A DNA stretch of 64,000 nucleotides from Streptomyces triticagri (GTDB lineage Bacteria; Actinomycetota; Actinomycetes; Streptomycetales; Streptomycetaceae). Shown piece after piece: positions 16,684 to 26,900 of this stretch. The position numbers and the translations under genes were made by a program. Below the pieces are notes generated by a model. The model was not told where the DNA came from, did not search any database, and saw nothing but the letters and a program-made list of their open reading frames with translations. Position 1 is the stretch's first letter. Every line of letters begins with the position of its first letter. The stretch is taken from NCBI RefSeq assembly GCF_003429565.1, contig NZ_QUAK01000239.1, positions 1 to 64,000 on the forward strand. The letters are read 5' to 3'.

Positions 16684-16719
16684 GATCACGCCGCCCGCTC
16701 TGACGGACGCGGCGTGATC
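16684..16719 (-). terminator. Hairpin terminator downstream of dhaM
   Basis: GATCACGCCGC (16684-16694) and GCGGCGTGATC (16709-16719) are perfect 11-base arms around a 14-base loop, 43 bases beyond the dhaM stop on the minus strand. Confidence 0.65.
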
Positions 16720-16761
16720 CGGGCGACGGGGCGACAGGACGACGGGGCCACGCTGTGTGTG

Positions 16762-17199
16762 TCAGTCCGCCTTGCGGTAGTCGTACGCTTCACGCGCCGC
16801 GGCCTCGACCGCGTCGAGGTCCGCGCCCGTGGAGGCCGTGACGACCGCGGCCACCGCGCCCTCCACGAGCGGGGCGTCCACCAGGCGTGTGCCGTCCGGG
16901 AGTTCGTCCCCCTCGGCGAGCAGCGCCTTCACCGTGAGGACCGCGCTGCCGAGGTCGACCAGGACCGCCACGCCCGCGCCGCCGTCCACCGCACGCGCCG
17001 CGGAGGTGATCAACTCCGAACTGGTGCCGAGCCCGCCGTCCTCGGTGCCGCCGGCGGGCGCCACGGGAGCCGTCGCCGTACCGCCGGCGAGTCCGACGGC
17101 CAGCTCGGCGACCGAGCCGGCCACCGGCCCACTGTGCGAGACCAGCACGATGCCCACCGTGCCGGGCACGGCCCGGGTCTCCCCGCTCGCCTCACTCAT
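16762..17199 (-). CDS. dhaM: PTS-dependent dihydroxyacetone kinase, phosphocarrier subunit DhaM
   Basis: DhaM passes phosphate from HPr of the phosphotransferase system to ADP bound on DhaL. The 145-residue protein is a single mannose-type EIIA domain with the phosphorylated His22 in GIVLVSHSGPVA and the GAGVAVLVDLGSAVL strand. It lacks the HPr-like and EI-like extensions of the E. coli version, as is usual in Gram-positives. The ATG at 17199 overlaps the dhaL stop by 8 bases; an in-frame GTG at 17217 is the alternative. It is the last gene of dhaKLM. Confidence 0.88.
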   Translation of the reverse strand: MSEASGETRAVPGTVGIVLVSHSGPVAGSVAELAVGLAGGTATAPVAPAGGTEDGGLGTSSELITSAARAVDGGAGVAVLVDLGSAVLTVKALLAEGDELPDGTRLVDAPLVEGAVAAVVTASTGADLDAVEAAAREAYDYRKAD

Positions 17200-17815
17200 G
17201 GTCACCACCGGACGCACTCCCGCCCGCCGCCTCGGCGAGCGCGGTGACGATCAGCGCGGACGAGGTCGCGCCCGGATCCTGGTGCCCGATGCTGCGCTCG
17301 CCGAGGTAACTCGCCCTGCCCTTGCGCGCCTGCAGCGGCACCGTGGACTCGGCGCCCTTCTCGGCGGCAGCGGCCGCGGCCGTGAAGGACTCGGCGAGCG
17401 CGTCCACGGCCGGGACGAGCGCGTCCAGCATCGTCTTGTCGCCCACCGCCGCGCCGCCCAGGCGACCGACCGCCTCCACGCTCTCCTTCAGGGCGTCCGC
17501 GAAGTCCTGCTCCGACACCTCCGCCGCCTCGCCGAGCGCCTTGCCGGTGCGCCGCAGCAGCGTCCCGTACAGCGGCCCCGAAGCTCCGCCCACCGTGGAG
17601 ATCAACTGCCGTCCGGCCAGGACGAGTACGGCTCCCGGAGTCGCGGGTGCCTCCTGGTCCAGGGTCGTCACCACCGCCGCGAAGCCACGCTGCAGATTGC
17701 TGCCGTGGTCCGCGTCTCCGATGGGCGAGTCGAGCTCCGTGAGCCGCTCCGCCTCACGGTCCACGGCGGCCGCCGCGGCGGTGAGCCAGCGGCGGAAGAA
17801 TCCGGCGTCGAGCAC
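17192..17815 (-). CDS. dhaL: Dihydroxyacetone kinase ADP-binding subunit DhaL
   Basis: DhaL holds ADP with two magnesium ions and phosphorylates dihydroxyacetone bound on DhaK. The 207-residue protein has the Asp cluster LDSPIGDADHGSNLQRG near residue 30, the STVGGASGPLYGTLL loop, GDKTMLDALVPA and the C-terminal RKGRASYLGERSIGHQDPGA, all diagnostic. It overlaps dhaM. A 106-base gap with a small hairpin separates it from dhaK. Confidence 0.93.
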   Translation of the reverse strand: MLDAGFFRRWLTAAAAAVDREAERLTELDSPIGDADHGSNLQRGFAAVVTTLDQEAPATPGAVLVLAGRQLISTVGGASGPLYGTLLRRTGKALGEAAEVSEQDFADALKESVEAVGRLGGAAVGDKTMLDALVPAVDALAESFTAAAAAAEKGAESTVPLQARKGRASYLGERSIGHQDPGATSSALIVTALAEAAGGSASGGDHE

Positions 17816-17851
17816 GAGTCCTCCTAGATCGCTTACGGGTCCTCAGCGTAG

Positions 17852-17870
17852 AGCGGCCCCGTCGGGGCCG
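17852..17870. repeat. Hairpin in the dhaK-dhaL gap
   Basis: GCGGCCCCG (17852-17860) and CGGGGCCGC (17862-17870) are complementary with a one-base centre, so the practical stem is seven pairs. It could process or attenuate the dha message between dhaK and dhaL. Confidence 0.4.
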
Positions 17871-17921
17871 CACCCATGTGTCCGGCCAGCCCCGGGACCG
17901 GACCGACCGGGTCGGGACCGC

Positions 17922-18914
17922 TCAGACGCCCCAGCGCAGCGCGGGCGTCCGCACCGGGGCGTCCCACAGCCGCAGCAGCTCCTCGTCCGCCTCGCACAGC
18001 GTCACGGAGGCGCCCGCCATGTCGAGCGACGTCACGTAGTTGCCGACCAGGACCCGGGCGACGGCCACGTCCCGTTCGGCGAGCACGCGCTGCACCTCCG
18101 CGTGGAAGCCGTACAGCTCGAGGAGCGGTGTCGCGCCCATGCCGTTCACCAGGAGCAGTACGGGATTGCGCGGCTGCAGGTCGTCGAGGACCGCGTCGAC
18201 CGCGAAGTCGGCGATCTCGCGCGAGGTCATCATCGCCCGCCGCTCGCGGCCCGGCTCGCCGTGGATGCCCACGCCCAGTTCCAGCTCGCCGTCCGGCAGG
18301 TCGAAGGTAGGTCCGCCCTTGGCCGGTGTCGAGCAGGCGCTCAGGGCCACGCCGAAGCTCCGCGCCCGGTCGTTGACCCGGCGGGCGACCGCCTCGACCC
18401 GCTCGAGCGGCATGCCCTCGTCGGCAGCGGCGCCGGCCAGCTTCTCCACGAAGAGGGTGGCCCCGGTGCCGCGCCGGCCCGCCGTGTAGAGGCTGTCCGT
18501 GACGGCGACATCGTCGTTGACCAGGACCTTGGCCACCTGGATGCCCTCGTCCTCGGCGAGCTCGGCGGCCATGTCGAAGTTGAGTACGTCGCCCGTGTAG
18601 TTCTTGACCACGAACAGCACACCGCGACCGCTGTCCACGGCCGCCGCCGCCCGCACCATCTGGTCCGGCACCGGCGAGGTGAACACCTCACCCGGACATG
18701 CCGCGGACAGCATCCCGGGTCCCACGAACCCGCCGTGCAGCGGCTCGTGCCCCGAGCCGCCGCCCGACACGAGCGCCACCTTGTCGGCCACCGGAGCGTC
18801 CCGGCGGACGATCACCCGGTTCTCGACGTCCACGGTCAGCTCGGGATGCGCGGCCGCCATGCCGCGCAGCGCATCGGCGACCACGGTCTCGGCCACGTTG
18901 ATCAACATCTTCAC
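17922..18914 (-). CDS. dhaK: Dihydroxyacetone kinase substrate-binding subunit DhaK
   Basis: DhaK binds dihydroxyacetone covalently through a histidine. The 330-residue protein shows ALVSGGGSGHEPLHGGFVG, VVKNYTGDVLNFD and His218 in LGVGIHGEPG, the same position number as the known covalent-binding histidine of the E. coli protein. It is full length. The GTG start at 18914 is preceded by a good GGAGGT site. It heads dhaKLM on the minus strand; the PucR gene upstream on the same strand could be a regulator, but nothing proves it. Confidence 0.95.
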   Translation of the reverse strand: MKMLINVAETVVADALRGMAAAHPELTVDVENRVIVRRDAPVADKVALVSGGGSGHEPLHGGFVGPGMLSAACPGEVFTSPVPDQMVRAAAAVDSGRGVLFVVKNYTGDVLNFDMAAELAEDEGIQVAKVLVNDDVAVTDSLYTAGRRGTGATLFVEKLAGAAADEGMPLERVEAVARRVNDRARSFGVALSACSTPAKGGPTFDLPDGELELGVGIHGEPGRERRAMMTSREIADFAVDAVLDDLQPRNPVLLLVNGMGATPLLELYGFHAEVQRVLAERDVAVARVLVGNYVTSLDMAGASVTLCEADEELLRLWDAPVRTPALRWGV

Positions 18915-19079
18915 GGGTACCTCCGAAAGGGGCTGGATGCCGGCGGCGGGCGCGGTCCGGGGAGACGACCCGGCCGGGCATCGCCGCCTCGGGCCAGTAT
19001 CGGACGGTGTCCCCCGAGCGGCACAGTCTCCGACACGGGCGGTCCTCGCGAACCGGGCCGTCCGCCGGCACCGGGACCG

Positions 19080-20321
19080 TCACAACCCCGACGCCCGCAG
19101 ACTCCGCGCGTACAGAGCCAGTTGCATGTCGAACTGGGCCGCCGGATCGTGCAGGGCGGGACCGAAAACCTCGTCCAGCTGGCGCAGCCGGTAGCGGACC
19201 GTCTGCGGATGGACGGCCAGGCGGCTCGCCACCTCGCTGGCGTTGTGCCCGCTCTGCAGCCAGCACAGCAGGGTCTCCGCGAGCCGCTCGCGCTGCGGGG
19301 ACTTCACACTGCGCAGCGGACGCAGATGGCGCTGGGCGAGTGCGTCGATCAAAGCCTCGTCCTGGAAGAGCAGCAGCGTGGACAGATGGTCCGAGCAGCA
19401 CACGACCTCCGTGTCGGGCAGCACCCCGCGCCGCGAGAGCTCGAGCCCGTCCAGCGCCCAGCGCAGCGAACGGGCCCCTTCGCGCAGCGGGACCGTCGGC
19501 CCCACCACGGCCCGCATCCCGTGCAGCGCTCCGGCGATCGCCCGGGCCCGCCCCGGCCCCTCGGGATCGGGCACCACGATCCGGCCGGGCTGCTCGTCGA
19601 AGCGGGCCAGGAACTCCGGCGGCACGATCGGCCGCGCCGAGGTCGGCGGCAGCGCATGATCGATGACGACCACCGCCAACTCCCTCGGCAGCGGCCACTG
19701 CGCCGCGCCCGCCAGGTCGGAGATCGCCTCGGCGGACACCGGCGGATCCGTGGTGAGCAGATCGATGAGACGGGACCGCCGCTGCTGCAGCTCACCCGCG
19801 GCGTGCAGCCGCGCCTCGGTGTATCCGGCCGCGGTGGCAGCGGCCATCTCGTCCAGATGCAGGAAAAGCGCCTCCCCGAAGGGTGCGAGCACCTGGCGCG
19901 GCAGCTTCTCCGCCTCGACCAGCGCGCTGACCCTGCGCCAGGTCACCCGGGCGCCGAGGCGCAGCGCGGTCTGGAAGGTGTCGAGGCTGCGGCCCTCGTC
20001 GGCCTCGCCGCGGCCGATGTGCTGATAGGTCGCCCGCACCGGCTCCCAGTCGACACCGGGCCCGCCGAGCCGGGCCAGGAACCCGGTGAGCGCCGCCTCC
20101 ACCCCGCGGTTCACCACATGCATGTACGTGTCGTCCATCGGCCGCGCGTACTCGGGTATCTCCGTGCGGATCGCCCGGACGACCTCGGCGGTGATGTCGG
20201 GAAGGAAGGGGCGCAGATGCTCGTGCAGCCCGTCCGGCACGGGCTGCGCCGCACTGCCCGGGGAATCCGCCGGACCGCCCTGCGGTCCGTCGCCCACCAG
20301 CAACGGAGAACCATTCACCAT
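19080..20321 (-). CDS. PucR/CdaR-family transcriptional regulator
   Basis: The 413-residue protein ends in a HTH_30 domain (ETLLCWLQSGHNASEVASRL then HPQTVRYRLRQLDEVFG), the PucR/CdaR signature, preceded by a GGDEF-like/RsbT-type regulatory part and an N-terminal four-helix region. Members are activators of catabolic or stress genes. The ATG at 20321 has a GGAG ribosome site six bases before it, better than upstream alternatives at 20363 and 20402. It lies between dhaKLM and an aldehyde dehydrogenase on the same strand, so either may be its target. Confidence 0.83.
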   Translation of the reverse strand: MVNGSPLLVGDGPQGGPADSPGSAAQPVPDGLHEHLRPFLPDITAEVVRAIRTEIPEYARPMDDTYMHVVNRGVEAALTGFLARLGGPGVDWEPVRATYQHIGRGEADEGRSLDTFQTALRLGARVTWRRVSALVEAEKLPRQVLAPFGEALFLHLDEMAAATAAGYTEARLHAAGELQQRRSRLIDLLTTDPPVSAEAISDLAGAAQWPLPRELAVVVIDHALPPTSARPIVPPEFLARFDEQPGRIVVPDPEGPGRARAIAGALHGMRAVVGPTVPLREGARSLRWALDGLELSRRGVLPDTEVVCCSDHLSTLLLFQDEALIDALAQRHLRPLRSVKSPQRERLAETLLCWLQSGHNASEVASRLAVHPQTVRYRLRQLDEVFGPALHDPAAQFDMQLALYARSLRASGL

Positions 20322-20417
20322 GACTTGCTCCAACTGCGTGAGGGACACAGGTCCGGTGAACATACCTGCACGGGAGCGGCGCGGCCCGTAGTTCGGCCAC
20401 AAAGGCGGTGGGACACC

Positions 20418-20435
20418 TTGTCACCCCCGTGACAA
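20418..20435. promoter_or_regulatory. Perfect palindrome upstream of the PucR gene
   Basis: TTGTCAC and GTGACAA flank a CCCC centre, 97 bases before the PucR start and 36 bases after the dehydrogenase stop. It may be an operator or a short terminator. Confidence 0.45.
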
Positions 20436-20470
20436 CTCCCTCGTCCCGTCCGTCACTCGAGTTGCCCGTA

Positions 20471-21865
20471 TCAGGCGTCCCGGTACGACAGCGTGGTCGC
20501 GTTGCAGAACTCGCGGATGCCCTGCCCCGCCAGCTCGCGTCCGTATCCCGACCGCTTCACCCCACCGAAGGGGAGTCCGGGGTGCGAGGCCGTCATGCCG
20601 TTGAAGAAGATCCCGCCCGCCTCCAGATCCCGTACGAAGCGCCGCACCTCGTCCTCGTCGTCGGTCCACACATTGGAACTCAGGCCGAACGACGTGTCGT
20701 TGGCGAGCTCCACCGCCTCGTCCAGGCTCCCGATCCGGTACAGGGTGGCGACCGGGCCGAAGGCCTCCTCGCGGTGGATGCGCATCGCGTCGGTGACCCC
20801 GGCCAGGATCGTCGGCTCGTAGAACCAGCCGCGGTCACGATCCTTGGGCCGCTGCCCGCCGCACAGGGTGCGCGCCCCCAGACGCACCGCGTCGTCGACG
20901 AGTTCCTCCAGATCGTCGCGCCCCTGCTCCGAGGAGAGCGGACCGACATCGGTGGTCTCCTCCATCGGGTCGCCGACGGTCAGGGCGCGCATGGCGGAGA
21001 CGAACCGCTCCTCGAACCGCTCGTACACATCGTCGTGTACGAGGAACCGCTTGGCGGCGATGCAGGACTGGCCGTTGTTCTGGACCCGGGCCGTCACCGC
21101 CGTGTCGGCGGCCCGCTCCACGTTGGCCGTCGGCATCACCACATACGGGTCGCTGCCGCCGAGTTCGAGCACCGTCTTCTTGATCTCGTCGCCGGCCACC
21201 GACGCCACCGCGCGGCCCGCCGGCTCGCTGCCGGTCAGCGTCGCCGCGGCCACCCGCCGGTCGCGCAGCACGCCCTCCACGGCGCCGGAGCCGATCAGGA
21301 GTGTCTGGAAACAGCCTTCCGGGTACCCGGCACGCCGGAAGAGTTCCTGCAGGTAGAGCGCGGTCTGGGGGACGTTCGACGCATGCTTGAGCAGACAGGT
21401 GTTGCCCGCCATCAGGGCCGGCGCGGCGAACCGCACGACCTGCCACAGCGGGAAGTTCCACGGCATCACGGCGAGGATCACGCCGAGCGGGCGGTAGTGC
21501 ACCACGGCCCGTACGGCCCCCGAATCCCGTACGTCGTCGTCCGCAGGGAGCTCGTCCGCGAGCAACTGCTCGGCATTGCGGGCGTACCAGCGCATCGCCT
21601 TGACGCACTTCGCCGCCTCGGCGCGCGCTGCGGCCACCGGCTTGCCCATCTCGGTGGTCATGGTGCGGGCGATCGACTGCTCGTCGGCCTCGAGCAGGTC
21701 GGCCGCCCGCTCCAGGAGCGCGGCGCGCTCGGCGAACGAGGTGAGCCGGTGGCGGGCGAAGGCCGCCGCCGCGGCAGCGAGCCGCGCTTCGACCTCCTCG
21801 GGCCCGAGGGCCTCGAACGTCATCAGGGTCTCGCCGGTGGTGGGGTCGACGGTCGCGATGGCCAT
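20471..21865 (-). CDS. NAD(P)-dependent aldehyde dehydrogenase, succinate-semialdehyde type
   Basis: The 464-residue enzyme belongs to the aldehyde dehydrogenase superfamily. General base Glu234 lies in VLELGGSDPYVV and nucleophile Cys268 in NNGQSCIAAKRF. The MPWNFPLWQ strand and cofactor loop TGSEPAGRAVAS are present. The start MAIATVDPTTGETL and GxSCIAAKR form match bacterial succinate-semialdehyde dehydrogenases (GabD/Sad type), though substrate cannot be proven. ATG 21865 has GAGGA upstream. It diverges from a small hypothetical gene. PucR proteins often control nitrogen catabolism, which would suit a role in GABA or amine breakdown. Confidence 0.85.
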   Translation of the reverse strand: MAIATVDPTTGETLMTFEALGPEEVEARLAAAAAAFARHRLTSFAERAALLERAADLLEADEQSIARTMTTEMGKPVAAARAEAAKCVKAMRWYARNAEQLLADELPADDDVRDSGAVRAVVHYRPLGVILAVMPWNFPLWQVVRFAAPALMAGNTCLLKHASNVPQTALYLQELFRRAGYPEGCFQTLLIGSGAVEGVLRDRRVAAATLTGSEPAGRAVASVAGDEIKKTVLELGGSDPYVVMPTANVERAADTAVTARVQNNGQSCIAAKRFLVHDDVYERFEERFVSAMRALTVGDPMEETTDVGPLSSEQGRDDLEELVDDAVRLGARTLCGGQRPKDRDRGWFYEPTILAGVTDAMRIHREEAFGPVATLYRIGSLDEAVELANDTSFGLSSNVWTDDEDEVRRFVRDLEAGGIFFNGMTASHPGLPFGGVKRSGYGRELAGQGIREFCNATTLSYRDA

Positions 21866-22007
21866 GGCACTCGTCCTCCTCGGGAACCCTTCCCTACGAC
21901 CCTCCCGCCGCCCGTACGGGGACGCAAGGCGGCCGCCGCGCCCCGCTCGCCCCGGCGGCCGTCCCGCGCGACCCTGGAGACGGGGCCGCCGAAAGGAGCT
22001 GTCAGCA

Positions 22008-22379
22008 GTGAGTGCGACGAAGAGGACCACGGCGGACGTCGTGGTGGAGCTGAGCGACTGCAGCAGGGACGACGCCCGCACGGTCTTCGCGGTCCTGGGC
22101 GACGCCTTCGCCTGCGACCGGGCCGACGACCACGCGCCGGCGCAGACCTCCGACGGGCACCCGAGCGTCTGGACCACGACGTTCGACACCTCACGGGAGC
22201 GCGGTACGGCCCCGGCGGCACCGCTCGCGGGCCAGGTCACCGCGGACATCCAGGGCGGCTACGCGGCGGTGGACCGGCTGCACGAGGCGCTCGCCGCGGC
22301 CTTCGCGATCCGCGGCGAGGCGACCGCGTCCGGCGACGGCGAGAAGGACGTCCACCTGACCCTGACCAGCAGCGGCTGA
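22008..22379 (+). CDS. Small conserved-looking protein, function unknown
   Basis: The 123-residue protein starts at GTG 22008 behind a clear GAAAGGAGCT site. It is soluble, moderately acidic, with an alternating hydrophobic first half (ADVVVELSDCSRDDARTVFAVL) and a C-terminal repeat-like ALAAAFAIRGEATASGDGEKD. No domain is recognised. Codon use and ribosome site support a real gene. It is divergent from the dehydrogenase and followed by an acetyltransferase on the same strand. Confidence 0.65.
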   Translation: MSATKRTTADVVVELSDCSRDDARTVFAVLGDAFACDRADDHAPAQTSDGHPSVWTTTFDTSRERGTAPAAPLAGQVTADIQGGYAAVDRLHEALAAAFAIRGEATASGDGEKDVHLTLTSSG

Positions 22380-22463
22380 GGCGACCCCACGGCCCGCGGT
22401 CCGCGAAACATGCGTGAAACGCGCCCCGGCTAGCGTCCGTCTCCGTACAAGGAGGCAGCGCAC

Positions 22464-22982
22464 ATGCAGCACCGGCACGCCGAGGCGGTCGAGATCAGGC
22501 CCGGGACCGGGGGAGACCTCGCGGAACTGACCCGGATCTACAACCACTACATCACCGCGACCCCGATCACCTTCGACCTCGAACCGTTCACGGTCGAGGA
22601 CCGCAAGGCGTGGCTCGACGCGCACCCCGGGCACGGTCCGCACCGCCTGCTCGTCGCCGAGGCCGGCGGCCGCGTCCTGGGATACGCCACCAGCAGCCCG
22701 TTCCGGCCCAAGCAGGCCTATCTCACCTCCGTCGAGACGAGCGTCTACCTCGACCCGGACGCCGCCGGCCGCGGACTCGGCACCCTGCTCTACTCGGCGC
22801 TGTTCGCCGCGCTCGCCGAGGAGGACGTGCACCGCGCCTACGCCGGGATCACGGTGCCCAACGAGGCCTCCTTCCGGCTGCACGAACGCTTCGGGTTCGA
22901 GCACCGGGGCGTCTTCCACGAGGTGGGCCGCAAGTTCGGCCGCTACTGGGACGTGGCCTGGTTCGAGAAGCCGCTGCCCTGA
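22464..22982 (+). CDS. GNAT acetyltransferase, phosphinothricin-acetyltransferase (PAT) type
   Basis: The 172-residue protein follows the PAT/Bar subfamily from end to end: IRPGTGGDLAELTRIYNHYI, then TPITFDLEPFT, the acetyl-CoA loop ETSVYLDPDAAGRGLGTLLY and the closing FHEVGRKFGRYWDVAWFEKPL. Members acetylate phosphinothricin, methionine sulfoximine or related amines; chromosomal copies are common and need not confer resistance. An AAGGAGG site precedes the ATG. Confidence 0.87.
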   Translation: MQHRHAEAVEIRPGTGGDLAELTRIYNHYITATPITFDLEPFTVEDRKAWLDAHPGHGPHRLLVAEAGGRVLGYATSSPFRPKQAYLTSVETSVYLDPDAAGRGLGTLLYSALFAALAEEDVHRAYAGITVPNEASFRLHERFGFEHRGVFHEVGRKFGRYWDVAWFEKPLP

Positions 22983-23059
22983 CCCGGCCGGGGCGGCGGA
23001 GCGCACCGCCAGTCGCCGCCGTCGCGGGTATGGACTCCGCGCCCCGGTAGCCCCACGCT

Positions 23060-23947
23060 GTGCCGGTGGACTCTCCCCTGGTCACCGTCCTGGTGCCGCT
23101 GGTGCTCGCCGTGATCATGTTCGGGCTCGGTCTGAGCCTCACGGTCGGCGACTTCCGGCGGGTCGCCACGTACCCGCGCACCGTGATCCTGGCGCTCGTC
23201 TGTCAGCTCGTGCTGCTGCCCGCCGTCTGCTTCGGCCTGGTACTCGCCTTCGGCCTCGCCGCGGCACCGGCCGTCGGCATGCTGCTGCTCGCCGCCTCGC
23301 CGGGCGGCACCATGGCGAACGTGTACAGCCATCTCTTCGGAGGTGACGTCGCCCTCAACATCACGCTCACCGCGATCAATTCGGTGCTCGCGGTGTTCAC
23401 CCTGCCGCTGGTGGTCAATCTCGCCATCGACTGGTTCGAGCCGGGCGACGGTGGCCAGGTCGGCCTGCAGTTCACCAAGACCCTGCAGGTGTTCGCGCTC
23501 GTCCTGATCCCCGTCGGCCTCGGCATGTACGTACGGGCCCGGCGCATCGATCTCGCCCGGCGTGCGGAGCGGCCGGTGAAGCAGCTGAGTCTGGTCATCC
23601 TGGCCGGTGTGATCGTGGCGGCACTCGTCGCCGAACGCGGCAACGTGGGCGAGTACCTGGCCGAAGTCGGCCTGGTGGCCACCCTGTTCAGCATCGTGTC
23701 CCTGGCCACCGGCTACGGCGCCGCCCGGCTCGCCAGCGGCGGCCATGCACAGGGTGTCGCGGTGTGCATGGAGATCGGCATGCACAACACCTCGCTCGCC
23801 ATGACCATCGCCCTCAGTCCGACCCTGCTCGACAGCGCCGAGATCGCCGTACCCAGTGCGGTGTACTCGATCCTGGTGTACTTCACGGCCGGCGCCGCGG
23901 GCCTGCTGCTCAGGCGCGCGGCCGCGAGGACCGCGGCGCGCGCCTGA
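23060..23947 (+). CDS. BASS-family sodium-dependent transporter
   Basis: The 295-residue protein has about nine or ten membrane helices and the bile acid:sodium symporter motifs LAASPGGTMANVYSHLFGGD and ITLTAINSVLAVFTLPLVV, then VCMEIGMHNTSLAMTIALS near the end. The family moves organic anions with sodium; substrates include bile-acid-like molecules, pantoate and pyruvate. The GTG at 23060 is the likely start. It converges on the rhamnosidase gene with a 21-base gap. Substrate is not predictable, although a steroid-like one would be interesting in view of the sterol genes farther along. Confidence 0.85.
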   Translation: MPVDSPLVTVLVPLVLAVIMFGLGLSLTVGDFRRVATYPRTVILALVCQLVLLPAVCFGLVLAFGLAAAPAVGMLLLAASPGGTMANVYSHLFGGDVALNITLTAINSVLAVFTLPLVVNLAIDWFEPGDGGQVGLQFTKTLQVFALVLIPVGLGMYVRARRIDLARRAERPVKQLSLVILAGVIVAALVAERGNVGEYLAEVGLVATLFSIVSLATGYGAARLASGGHAQGVAVCMEIGMHNTSLAMTIALSPTLLDSAEIAVPSAVYSILVYFTAGAAGLLLRRAAARTAARA

Positions 23948-23968
23948 GCGAGCGGCGGCGCGAGGAGG

Positions 23969-26900
23969 TCACGGCCGCCCGCTGAAGTCCCAACTGCCGT
24001 GCCCCACCCGGTAGATGACGTGCCCCGGCTCGCTGCGCAGAAACTTCGCGCCGCGCGGCGCCTCGGCCGAGGACCGCGATGCGGCGGGCACATGCACCTC
24101 GGCCGTCGAGCCGACCGGCACCCGCACGGTCAGCCGTACCGCCTTGTCGATCCGCGACCAGGAGACCTCGGCCGGGCCGCGCACACTGTGGAACTCGGTG
24201 CGGGCCCAGTCCACGCCGGTACGGGCGTCCGGTCGGACCACGAAGGTCCGGTAGCCCGCGTCGCCGGGCCTGAGCCCCGCCACGTTCTCGTACAGCCACT
24301 GCGCGACCGTGCCCATGAAGTAGTGGTCCCGGGAGCGCGAGTCCAGCTCCCACATCTCCCACATGGTGTCGGCGCCGTTCTCGAACCAGTAGCCCCAACT
24401 CGGGTAGGTGGTCTGCGTGGCGACCGCGTGCGCCACATCGGAGTGGCCGGCGGCGCTCAGGGCGCGCAGCAGCACGCTGGTGCCGAGGCAGCCGGTGTTC
24501 AGATGGTTGCCGCGCTCCTCGATGTCGGCCACCAGCGAGTCGGCGACGCTCGCCCGGGCGCCCTTCGGCACCAGGCCGAAGGCCAGCGGGAGGCAGTTGT
24601 TCGTCTGCCGGTACTCCGGGTCCTTCGCCGTGCGGTAGTGGCCGTCCGGACCGAGGAACTCCTTGTTGAACGCTTCCTTCAGCTCGCCCGCGGTGCTGCG
24701 GTACCGGTCCCGCACACCGGCCTCGCCGATCAGATCGGCCATCTCCGCGGTGTCGGTCAGCGCACGGTGGAGATAGGCGGTGGCGGTCAGCCGGGTGTCC
24801 TCCGGCGGGATGCCGCTGGGGTGGCCGGGCGGCAGCCAGTCGCCGAGCGCGGTGACCGCCAGACCGTCCTCGAGACGGTCGATCTCGTAGTCCAAGTAGC
24901 GGATCACGGCGGGCAGATGGTCGCGCACCACGCGCTCGTCGCCGTACACCCGGTACATCTCGCGCACCAGGAACGGATAGACGGTGGTCCACTCGGGCGT
25001 GGGCGCCAGCTCCTTGTAGCCCCAGCCGCCGCTCGGCACGATCACCGGGGGCTGGCCCTTGTCGTTCTGGCTGTCGCGCAGGTCGTCCAGCCACTTGCCG
25101 AGGAAGCGGTGCATGCCGAGGGCGTACATCATGGTCGGGGCGCCGACCTGGGCGTCACCCGTCCAGCCGTTCTTCTCGAACATCGGGGTGTCCGTCGGAT
25201 ACCCGTGGAGGTTGTTGAGGACGGTGCGCCGCATCGCCTTCTCGAGCTTCTCGTACATCGGCTCCGAGCAGCGGAAACTGCCGGTGTCCCGGACCGCCGA
25301 GTGCACGAGCCGGCCGAGCACCTGCTCCGGCTCGGGCTTCTCGGGCAGCCCGCTGATCTGCACGTAACGGAAGCCCTTGTACGAGAACTTGGGCTCCCAC
25401 ACCTCATCGCCGCCGCCCGCACAGACGTATTCGTCCGTCTGGAACCTGCCGGGCACATGGTCGGTCTCGGCGTGCACACTGCCGTCGTCCTTGAGCTTCT
25501 CGCCGTGCACGAGGCGGACGGTCGTGCCCGCCTCCGCCCGCACCTTGAGCCGGGTCCAGCCCGCCAGTGTGCGGCCCATGTCCACGATCCAGTCGTCGCC
25601 GTGCGCCTTCACCGCGATCGGCTTGACCGTGTCCGTGACCTCGATGGGCTCCAGGGACTGGGCCCGCAGCTCGCCCTTCGGGGCCTTCTGGCGCTCGGGC
25701 CGCTGCCAGTCACCGTCGTCGAAGCCCGGTTCCGTCCAGCCCCGCGGAGCCTTCCTGGCGTCATAAGTCTCGCCCGCGTACTGGGAGTTGGACCGGGTGG
25801 GGCCCTCGGTGATGCGCCAGGAGCCGTCGGAGGCGACCGTGCTGCGACTGCCGTCCGGGTGGTCGATCTCCAGCTGGCCGAGCAGCCGGGGCTCGCCGTG
25901 CCACGGCGGCTTGTGCCAGTTCCAGACGTTGGTGGTGGTCATGCCGTAGAAACCGCGGCCGAGCGTCACCCCGATCGCGTTGCGGCCCTTGCGGACGTGC
26001 TCGGTCACATCGTGCACCGCGTACAGGACGGTCTTGTCGTAGTCGGTGAACCCGGGGTCAAGGACCTGGCGCCCGACCCGGCGTCCGTTCAGCTCCGCCT
26101 CGTAGTACGCCAGACCGCTGAGGTACAGGCGCGCCCGGGCCACCGGCTTGCCGACGGTGAACTCCCGGCGCAGCAGCGGTGCCGGCTGCTCGTCCGCGGC
26201 GACCTGGGCGTCGTCGCCCCAGGGGCCCTCGCCGAACGGCACCAGCACCTCGGCCTCCGCCCAGCCGGAGTCGTCGAAGTCCGCCCCCGTCCAGCCCTCC
26301 TGCTCCTCGTCGTTGGTACGCCAGCCGTCCCCCGTCACACAGGTGAGCTCGCCGTCCGCGGTCGTCACCACCAGGCGGACGAGCAGCCCGCCCGGATTCA
26401 CCTCGGCCTCGCCCCGGTTGGTGGCCCGGGCGGCGAGCACGACCTTGCCGCCGGCCCCGCGGACCTGCTCGGTCACGTCCGCGTACCGCCCGGAGCGCCA
26501 GCCGTCGGTCTGCTCGGGAGCGTGCAGGACGTCCCCGCCGTCCAGATACAGAGTGAAGTCGTCGTCCGCGGTCGCGACGACCTCGGCCTTGGACACCTCG
26601 GCGCCGTCCGGCAGTTCGAGAGCGCCGCGGAACCACCGGGGCCCCGCCGGCGCGTCCTCGGGCGTCGCGCCGGGCGACCAGATCCAGGACGCGCCCTCGA
26701 AGCCGGGCGGCTCGGGAGCCGCGGGCGCACCGATCCAGTGCCCCTTCCAGTCGTCCTTGCCGAGCGCCGTCTCCCACCAGCGTGCGGTGCTCCACGCCGA
26801 GGGCCGGCCGTCCCCGTCCCAGACCCGGACCTGCCAGTGGTAGCGGGTACGCGGCTCGAGCGCCGGCCCTCCGTACGGGACGCCGCAGGTGTCCGCCGAC